A stretch of DNA of 53,217 nt from an uncultured Clostridia bacterium (GTDB lineage Bacteria > Bacillota > Clostridia > Peptostreptococcales > Anaerovoracaceae): positions 1 to 53,217 of the forward strand of contig CAKQGQ010000015.1 of NCBI GenBank assembly GCA_934233735.1, in the 5' to 3' direction. A model generated the notes under the pieces. That model saw only the letters and a list, made by a program, of their open reading frames with translations, had not been told where the DNA came from and did no database searches. The number at the start of each line of letters is the position of its first letter. The first letter of the stretch is position 1. The translations under genes were made by a program, and so were the position numbers. This document shows, piece after piece, positions 9,544 through 17,900 of this stretch.

Positions 9544-9617
9544 TTCTGTCTCCTTTCTGTGTGTAAAAACTTGTATCTCCTATTAAAACTTCTTCTTTCT
9601 CCTTTGATTCTCGTCAA

Positions 9618-9644
9618 GCGGCGTCTGCACGCTTGAGACGCCGC
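9618..9644 (-). other. GC-rich leader hairpin before the 1417-aa gene
   Basis: GCGGCGTCT (9618-9626) pairs perfectly with AGACGCCGC (9636-9644). It lies between the leader terminator and the ribosome site and has no U-tract. It may shape the 5' UTR of the read-through transcript. Confidence 0.5.
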
Positions 9645-9665
9645 GCCATGTAAAAGGATGAAAAA

Positions 9666-9688
9666 AGACTGCCCTTTCCGGACAGTCT
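9666..9688 (-). terminator. leader terminator A (expression platform)
   Basis: On the minus strand AGACTGTCC pairs with GGGCAGTCT (9 bp, one G-U) around a GGAAA loop, followed by TTTTTT. It lies about 120 nt before the coding start and about 280 nt after the promoter. This is the position expected of a riboswitch-controlled terminator. Confidence 0.8.
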
Positions 9689-9967
9689 GTGAGAAATTTC
9701 TATGTAATACGGAATATGGATTCCGTCTGTGAAAAGTGCCGCCTGACAAATACCCGTGCCGCTCTAACACGGATACCTCCTCGCCTGACTTGCCTCTACC
9801 TTTGATGCTCACTCTGCCTCAGAGAATTCATACATCTGAGCGGTAACTCGTCTCCCGACTTGTCGCCTTCCCGGCGCATTACGGTTGCTGAGAAACAGCG
9901 GGCATTCCAGCCCATTCCGTTAGTTACCCTCAAGTTCTATTCAGTTCAAGCCGTTTCAACCGACCCT
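9689..9967 (-). promoter_or_regulatory. cobalamin-riboswitch-like leader A
   Basis: Transcription should begin near 9967. The leader carries elements matching the cobalamin riboswitch core in the right order: TAACGGAA, then a GGGC-TGGAAT-GCCC stem-loop (consensus GGUGnnAnuCC), then CTGTTTCTCAGCAACCGTAA (consensus CUGnCCCGCAACUGUAA), then AAGTCGGGAGACGAG (9847-9861; a B12-box-like AGYCMGGAGACC element). In leader B the same stem is GGAG/CTCC, so it covaries. A further hairpin with the constant loop TTAGAGCGG covaries too (CCGTG/CACGG at 9754-9772 here, CCTG/CAGG in B). The canonical GCCACUG segment is missing, so this is either a diverged cobalamin riboswitch or a related new class. Confidence 0.65.
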
Positions 9968-9973
9968 CTCACC

Positions 9974-10002
9974 ATAATATCATGCGAGCTTTATGAAAGC
10001 AA
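9974..10002 (-). promoter_or_regulatory. promoter of leader A
   Basis: On the minus strand TTGCTT (9997-10002) and TATTAT (9974-9979) are 17 nt apart. The same arrangement recurs at 20982-21010, and about 45 nt further upstream is also conserved. The promoter survives intact about 50 nt downstream of the group II intron. Confidence 0.75.
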
Positions 10003-10051
10003 GGTGTTTTTTCGCAAAATTTTTGGCTGTTTTGGTAGTTTCTATCGCTTA

Positions 10052-11882
10052 ATCGAGTAGGGGCTAACTTGTAGCCCCTCTCACACCACCGGGCATGCCG
10101 TTCGGCACCCGGCGGTTCAATTCAAATAATAATCAAGACAACTAACGAGTCCTCGCTTTGCGAGGATTTCTTTTGAGATTTTATGAAGTCCTGTGGTTTT
10201 GGCTGCTGCTTGGTAATGGTTTGCAAAGCCCACGCTTTGCTTTGCCATCCATTCAGGTGCACCGAGTTTTCGCAGTCCCCAATGTCTCTTTGCACTTGTT
10301 TTCCACTGTTTCCAGATAACAATCCGCATTCTTGTCCTCAGGCGTTCGTCTATCTTCTGCATGTTTGTTTTCATTTTCCCAATTCGAAAATAGTTTATCC
10401 ATCCTCGGATTACCCAGTTCAGCCTTTGGATTCTCTCATCCATACTGATTCCCCAAGAACGACTTGTCAGCTTTTTCAGTGTTCTTTTGAACTTTGCAAG
10501 GGAATCTGCGTGCGGTCTTGCTTCCCATTTGTTTCCCATTTTCACAAAACCAAAGCCCAAATATTTCAGTTGACTTGGTTTTGTTACCTTTGTTTTGGAA
10601 GCGTTTACCTTCAGCCCGAGCTTTCGCTCTATCCAGTTTGTGACTGTATGCATGACCCTGCTTGCCGCCGCACTGCTTTTCACCACTATCACGCAGTCAT
10701 CTGCATAGCGGACAAAATGCAGGTTCCTTGCTTCCAGCTCCTTATCCAGTTCATTCAGCATGATATTGGACAGCAGTGGGGATAGGTTTCCGCCTTGCGG
10801 TGTTCCTTTTGTGGTCTCTTCATACCTTCCTTTTATCATAACGCCTGCTTTTAAATATTTTGCTATCAGCGATTCCGTGTCTGGGTCTTGTATGATTTTT
10901 CCCACTAAGGTCATGAGTTTATCCTGCGGTACATTATCAAAGAACTTCTCAAGGTCGATGTCTACCACATACAGGTATCCGTCGTTGAAGTACTCAAGCA
11001 GTTTCAATACTGCCTGTTGTGCACTTCTTTTCGGTCGAAATCCATAGCTGTACTCACTAAAGTACGGCTCCACTATCGGCGTAATGACTTGCACGATTGC
11101 CTGCTCAATGATACGGTCTACCACGCTCGGTATGCCGAGGTTTCTTGTACCCCCGTTTGGCTTTGGTATCTCTACCCTGAGCACTGGCTGCGGTTTGTAC
11201 TTTCGTTTCTTGATTTTCTCTCGAATCTCTTCCCAGTTCTCAATCAAATACTCTCGAATTTCTTCGGTTCTGATTCCGTCCACTCCGCTTGCCCCATTTT
11301 TGGCTTTTACCTTTTTGTAGGCTTGCATCATGTTTTCTCTGGATAAGATTTTCTCCATTAGTTCTGTCATGATTTGTCTCCATTTCTTGCTTTGCTTTCG
11401 TGCATATGAGCCTTACCTCCTGTGAACCGTTCCCTCCGTTACGACCTTGGTACTTCGATTCTCGTCATGCCTATGCACTTACATTCCTAAGTCCTATCGA
11501 CTTTTGAATTGTTCAGCCCTTCGCTCTGTCTCCATTACAAAGACTTCCTCACTACTATGGCTTCTGCTGACTTCTCGCAGTTCGTTGTTACTGCGGATTT
11601 CTCCGTCTGCGAGACCTCGCGGGATAAGCCATCCATCTTTCCTCGTCTACCTGCCTAATCTACCTGCATAGGTTACGGTTGCCTTTTGGACTTCGTGACT
11701 CATGGCTCACTTATCCGCTATACAAGCCTTTGTATTAGGTTTCTGTTCGTCAGGCTACGATTTTGCTATTGCTTCTTCTCGCCCGCACCTCGCGATGCGA
11801 ACCTTGCAAGTCGCTTTTGGGTTCGCTGGCAACTGCGCCCCTTGTGGACTTTCACCACAGACGAACGGCATGCCCGTCATAC
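10052..11882 (-). mobile_element. group II intron with encoded reverse transcriptase
   Basis: The 5' end is read as GTATGACGGGCATGCCG at 11882, followed by domain I features such as TGTGGTGAAAGTCCACA and CAAAAGCGACTTGCAAGG. The 3' end carries domain V (GCCGGGTGCCGAACGGCATG followed by CCCGGTGG) and a domain VI hairpin AGGGGCTA/TAGCCCCT ending CTACTCGAT at about 10049-10052. The boundary is confirmed by comparison with leader B: sequence identity between the two leaders stops at 10048. The element is about 1.83 kb and sits just after the terminator of the 2785-aa gene. The intron class was not assigned. Confidence 0.88.
10117..11370 (-). CDS. ltrA: group II intron reverse transcriptase/maturase
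   Basis: This 417-aa protein has the intron RT signature: KNGASGVDGI, NLGIPSVVDRIIEQA, YGFRPKRSA, GTPQGGNLSPLLSNI and the catalytic FVRYADDCVI box. The maturase region follows (SRSWGISMDERIQRLNWVIRGWINYFRIGKM). It ends without an HNH endonuclease domain, so new insertion would have to use the endonuclease-independent route. The ORF lies inside the ribozyme (domain IV). It would help splice the host intron and copy it by target-primed reverse transcription. The reading frame is intact. Confidence 0.93.
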   Translation of the reverse strand: MTELMEKILSRENMMQAYKKVKAKNGASGVDGIRTEEIREYLIENWEEIREKIKKRKYKPQPVLRVEIPKPNGGTRNLGIPSVVDRIIEQAIVQVITPIVEPYFSEYSYGFRPKRSAQQAVLKLLEYFNDGYLYVVDIDLEKFFDNVPQDKLMTLVGKIIQDPDTESLIAKYLKAGVMIKGRYEETTKGTPQGGNLSPLLSNIMLNELDKELEARNLHFVRYADDCVIVVKSSAAASRVMHTVTNWIERKLGLKVNASKTKVTKPSQLKYLGFGFVKMGNKWEARPHADSLAKFKRTLKKLTSRSWGISMDERIQRLNWVIRGWINYFRIGKMKTNMQKIDERLRTRMRIVIWKQWKTSAKRHWGLRKLGAPEWMAKQSVGFANHYQAAAKTTGLHKISKEILAKRGLVSCLDYYLN

Positions 11883-11884
11883 CA

Positions 11885-11916
11885 TAAAAAACAGTGGCCG
11901 TAAAATGACCACTGTT
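11885..11916 (-). terminator. terminator of the 2785-aa gene
   Basis: On the minus strand AACAGTGG pairs with CCACTGTT (11890-11897 with 11909-11916), followed by TTTTTT. The group II intron begins three to four nt after the T-run, so the terminator appears to be the intron's insertion site. Confidence 0.85.
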
Positions 11917-11992
11917 TCATACTAATTGGTATCAGCCCCCACGGGCAGACCCCATTAAAGTTTGGTTACCCCCTAATTCAACAAAGCGTTCG

Positions 11993-14900
11993 CTACTTCT
12001 TCGCCTTGCTCCAGGTTCTGCTTGCGTACTTACACTGCTTCAGTGCAGTCTTTGCAATGAGTTTGCCGTTTTCATCGTAAACTCTTACCTGAACTTTGTA
12101 GAAGTATTTCGTTCCTTTCTTACCGCTTGTGTTGGTATAAGTTGCTGCCTTCTTCGTCACAGCAGACTTATAGGAAGCTGCTTTCTTCGTCGAGCGATAG
12201 AAGCGGTACTTCACTGTGAAGCCAAGGTCTTTAAGTTCCTGTATAGAAGCTTTTACCTTCGCGTCGCTCTTGAGGACTGCTTTGATGTTCTTCTTAGTCG
12301 TCTTGCTTGAGCGGGCTGCGAGTTTCAGATCCGCTGTGATAGATTTTGCCTTTGCGATATTTGCCGCGGTGTCGTCCGTCGGCTCTTCTGCTGCCTTTTC
12401 CATTGCAATCGTTACGGTGGAGCCTGTTGCGGCTTCAGACATCGCTTTCAGCTCGTCCTGTGTATAAGTCTTGTCGCCGAACGGAGTCTTAATAGTCAGC
12501 TTCGCGTCGGTGTCTTTGACGATGGAATCGATGAAGCTCTTATCGAGCGTTACATCAGCCTTATTCGCATCCTTGACGGCATCTTTGGAAACATTCAGGA
12601 TGATTTCCTTCGATTTGTTTGCTTTTGCCTGCTTCAGGATTTCCTTCTGGTTGCCGGCGGAAACCTTGACATCAGCAACTTTTTCCTTCGTACCGTCCGC
12701 GTTGGTCTTTTCGCTTACCTTAACATCCGTCGGCGCGGTCGTGGTGGCAGAACCGGAAGCACCAATCGTAATGACATCTTGATTGGTCTCCCCACCCCAG
12801 GAACCCGCTGCCGGATCCTTCGTATAGTCTGCGGTATAGTACAGAACTATCTTGTCGTTGTCGCTCAGGTAGTATGAACCCATATATACATTCGGGAGTT
12901 TTCCGTTCACGGTATAAAGCCATCCGCTGTTTGCTGTGTCTGTTTCCGTCAGTGTCACACCGTTTGCGTCGGTAACTCCGCTGATATAGTCCCCGAAGTT
13001 CTGATATTTGTATCCGGCCTTCGTCAACGCGCCGCTGACTGCGTCCCATGCTGTCGCATTCAAGCCAAGTCCGCTGATTACAATGCCCGTTGTTGATTTG
13101 AAACCGTTGACGTTCTTTCCGTCTACCGAAACGGTGACTGACATACTCGTCGGCTGCGGATTCGGATTCACACCATTTTCTCCTTTTACTGTAACAGTAA
13201 CGGATACCGGCTGCTTGTAGAACTGCTCAAATTGCGCATATTTTTCGTTTGCTTTGAATTTTTCCCAGTACTTACTCATCTCGGTGTGGGTAAACACGCT
13301 GTCGATGGTAACCTGTGTGTCATATTCAGGCTTCGTAACCTGCAAGGTTTCGGACGCGATTACGTTTTGATAGCTTGTTCTGAACTGTCTCCATGGCTGA
13401 CTGTGCATAGCGTCATAGCCAGGAAGGTCATCCACATCGATGCCCCCAAACGTAATGTTCACAGCACCGCGGATATACTCTATGCTTCCATCCGCGTTTT
13501 TCAAAATTTCTTCAAACGGCTTTAAATTGCCGGTTATATGATTCTTGTCCGTGTTTTCGCCTTTGATGCCGTTCCAGTAAACATCCTCTGTGCATACCTG
13601 TTTCATCCATGCTGCCGCATCATCGATTTCCTTTTGCGTGAGCGGAAGAATCGTCATCTCAAAGGTATTCTGCGCAAGGACATTCTTCGTCCTGCGATCT
13701 GTAATCGTGACCGTATAATTTACAGTCGCCGGTTCTTCACCCGGAAGCGGGCGATAAATCACCGCATGATAGCCGTTAAACTGCAGTACATCTGTATTGC
13801 TGCTTGTCATGGTCACACGCTGGTTATAGCTGTCCGACATGATGCCGTTCTCCTCAAGAATCGAAGGTCTCGGCATCTGCAAATCACTCGTAACCTTTGT
13901 AAGGTCAACCGCTTGCGCTTTGTTGACAAAATCTCTGATAAGACCCGGATATTTCGCGGTCAAGGCCTCTTTCATCGCGATCTTTTCTTCCTCGCTGCCC
14001 TCCGCGATTGTCACATCAAAGAATTTGAAGCTTACTGCCGGTTCTGTCGCACTGCCTTGCGAAGTCATCTGCGCTACGGTGTAATCATCCCAGAAGTTAA
14101 AGGTTGCTGTCGCGCGTAAGGTAATGCCTTTGTCGTTAGGAGTCTCTGTATCGGATTTCGGCGGTCTCTGCAAAATACCGGTTGCCGTACCGTCGCCGTT
14201 GTCTTCCGCATAAATATACTGCGCGTCTTCCGTCTTAACCGTTGTCCATGATATCTTCGCATACGAATACTTCGATAAGGTCTTCGGAAGAATCAGGTTT
14301 TGATTGATCGTTCCGGATACTGCTGTATGCATCCATCCGTCCACCATTTTATCTTCGGCGGCATTCGTATTCTCACCCTTGATGGCATCCCACGTAATGT
14401 CTTTGAGAACTTTATCCAGCATCTCCTTTACATGGAAAACATCCCAGCCGACATGCACGCGCATCGTCACTTCTTCTTCTTTTCCGTCAAGGCTGAGTTT
14501 GAAATGCACATCGTTGTAAATAGCCGCCGTCGTGCTGAATCCGGAAGTCCCTTGATAATAGCTTGTAATAGTCCCGTCTTCACCGATATAGTCTATGCCG
14601 TCTTGCGGCATGGATTTTGCGCCGACCGAAACGAGAGAAACCTCAATGCCTTCTTGCTGGCCGACATAGTCTTTCACCGGATAGCCTTCTCTGTCCAGAT
14701 ACTGCTGCATAGCCTGCACGATATTCGTGTGGTCGTACATCTGCATCGGCTGGATGAAAGCTCTTGAATTCTCGATTTTGCCTGCAATTTGCTTGAGCGT
14801 CTCTTCTGCTGCTCCGCCCGCCGATGTAAGCAGAATCTTAAATGTTCTGTTTTTGCTTATGTTGTTGTTTGTAACGGTCGCGGTTAAAGTAACCGTCTTG

Positions 14901-17900
14901 TTTTCGCCTGTCGGTCTCGTAACCACGGCTGCAGCGCTGCTTATTGTGATATTTTCAGCATCGCTGCTCCATGCAATGGTGCTGCCTTTTTCACCGGCGG
15001 TCGGCAAAACGAGTGCCTCGCAGCTGTCAGGCAGGCGATATATGCCGCCTGCGTCCGGGGTCAAAGTCCCATCGTTCGTAAGGTCAATGCCTACTTTCGC
15101 GAAAATATCATCCCAGGTAAGCGTATTGTCCTCGAAAAATTCCCGCCAGCCCTCTATCGTATCATCTGAGGTGAATTCTGCTTTTTCCGCTTCCAGTGCG
15201 TCAGCTCTCGTCTTGTCTTTGATGACGATGGCATTCATGTCCGCCAAAGCGTTCTGCTCAAATTCCGGAACAACCGGTGCATCTCCGCCTTGCCATGTCA
15301 GAATCGGGAAGCCGTTGTTGATGTCGCCTTTGCTGTCCTGATTGTATGCAGCACCTAAAGTGTAAGCGAATAAAGCTTCACGCATCTCATCAGCTGTCTT
15401 TTCCTGAATGTTGACACCGGTCTTTGCGTTGTTTGTCGCAATCGTATTCGCACAAATGTTTCCAAGCACATAGGTGTTTTCTACTGTGCCGCTGTTGATG
15501 CCGATGACGCTGCCGATACCTGCCTCAGGTCCGGTTACCGCACCGATGGTGTAGGAGTTTTTCAGGATTCCTCCAGCATATAGCTGCCCTGCAATTCCGC
15601 CAATGGCTTTGTTTTGTGTCGCTCCTGAATTTACCGGAAGTTTTGCTTTGACACTTCCGATATTATAGCAGTTTTCTACAGTTCCGTAAGAATATCCTAC
15701 AATTCCGCCGATATTCAAAGTGCCGGCATACCCCGCATAGGTGCTCTGTATTTCCGCTTGATTAATGCATCCTGTAATTCGTCCTGAAGTAGCCGTACCT
15801 TTTGGAATGGTTCCCGCTATACCGCCTGTAGCCCCGTAACTTGTTGCATTTGCAATTTTTCCGGAAACAATAGTGTTCTCGATCCTTCCATTAAGCGTGC
15901 GGCATACACCGCCAAGTTGTCCATTCCCACTGATGTCTACAACCAGATTAAGATTCTTGATAGTACCGCTCGCGCCAACCGTATCAAACAAGCCCTGCGT
16001 TCCTTTCAGTCCGCTGATGACCTTGCGATTACCGTCAAAAGTTCCGGTATATGGGTTTGAGTAGCTTCCCATGGAAGTCCATGTCTGATTATTCAAGTTG
16101 ATATTCGCAGTCAGGATTGCGTTCATTGCAGGGCTTGATGCAACCTGTCCTGCAAACCATGCCAGTTCCGCAGCACTGCTTATCTGATAGATACCGTTTT
16201 TCAGGGTCGGTTCATTCTTAGCTGCACCGTCCCACGCAGTTCCTGCCGATACAAGATCGACTTTGATTTCCTTTGCTCCATCCGCTGTGAAATATCCGCT
16301 CTTTCCTACATATCCGTCAGCACTCACCTCGTAGGAATATTTTTCGTTTGCCGGCAGGCTGTAGCTGCTTGCATTTCCGTCAAGTGCCGACATCGTTTCT
16401 CCAGCCTCGTTCTTTACGACAATTGCTGCACCTGACGGTGTAACTTGGAACGAAACAGCATGACGCGCAGTCTCCGTCATAGAAACCGTAACTGTCTTTG
16501 TTTCTTCCTCTCCTACAATTGTCAAAGCCTGATTTGTAGCCGGCATATATCCGAAAGCTGTAATTGAATAGCTGTAATTTCCGGCCTCCAAAAGATAGCT
16601 GCCGTCTACAGGCTCAACTACCTTTTCGCCATTCTTCACCGAAATTGCCGCATTAGCCGGCATACCTTCAAAACTTACTTTCGTAAGCGGCGCAGCAGTG
16701 AAATCCCTGAGCCGAACAAAATTTTTGTCAAGGCTTGACATGTCATTCGTATTCACATAACATTTGTATGTCAATGTAATGACATCTCCGGTCTTCGCTG
16801 AAATGCTATAGTCCTTCCAATTTTCGCTAACTTCCTCAATTTCGGCAATTCGCTGATTATTTCGTTCTATTATCAATCCATAATTGTCGCTTATGAATTC
16901 ACTCCCATTTTCGGAAACCATATATTTAAAATTCAGCTTCGTTGATTTTTGGAAAGTAAATGTAATCTTGCTCTCTGTTCCATTTATTTTATTGGAAGAC
17001 TGCAAATACTTTACCGCACCCTCTTTCACCGGCTTAAATGCATTCCGAGTGTCATTTGTAATATCTGTTCTTCCTGTAAGCTCTGTGAAAAAGTCCTCAA
17101 AAGTCAATGTCTTTTCGAGGGTAACTTCAACCGGTTTGGCTTCTGCACCCACCGTAAATTCACCGATTTCGGTTTCGCAGCCTTCACAGGTTATCGTGTA
17201 GCTGTATGTACCTGCCGGAAGATTGTATTTTCCATCTTCCTCTGCAGCGATTATCGTATTTCCGCTCTTAACTACAACTGCCGCTTTTGCTGTAATTCCT
17301 GACGGCTTTGTGATTTTGAAATTCACCGTATAAGCTGCTGTCTTATTCATGCTGACAGTTTCGCTTACATCACCGCCATTCACAGTAAAGCTACCGTTTG
17401 CATCTTCATATCCGAAAGCCGATGCTGTATAAGTATAGCTGCCGTTCGCAAGCAAATAGCTTCCATCTGCTTCTGCTTCGATTACTGTTTCGCCCTGTTT
17501 TACAACGAAAGTCGTGCCTGCCGGCGCACCTGCAAAGGTGAGTTTGTAGAGATTTTCTGCAGAAAAGTCTTTCAAATACACGGTATCGTCATTGCGATTA
17601 CCACTGGAATCCTTCGTATATTTAAGAACTACACTGTCTTTTGCGGAAAGTTTGATGTTGTAGTCGGTCCAGTCAATTTCCCCGCTCTTTTTAATCTCTT
17701 CTGTTCCATTCAACAAAATCAAAAATTTATCATAGGTTTGTTCCGTGCTTACTTTATAACTGAATGAAAGTTTCTGCGCAGTTTTAGCTGTGATTTTCAT
17801 CGCAGCGATTGAAGATCCTTTCCCCTTGTTATTAGATTGCAATATAACGTTTTCTCCGGTTTTCACAGGAGAAAAGCCATATTCCGTCGCTTTGTCAGCA

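Noticed and set aside
9540..9812. 90-codon open frame inside leader A
   Set aside because: It covers the structured leader and terminator, whose conservation with leader B follows RNA stems and not the reading frame.
9689..9967. Lysine, FMN, SAM-I, c-di-GMP, c-di-AMP or T-box leader
   Set aside because: None of the core motifs of these classes appears; only the cobalamin core matches in order and spacing. A lysine riboswitch was looked for because of the nearby pathway.
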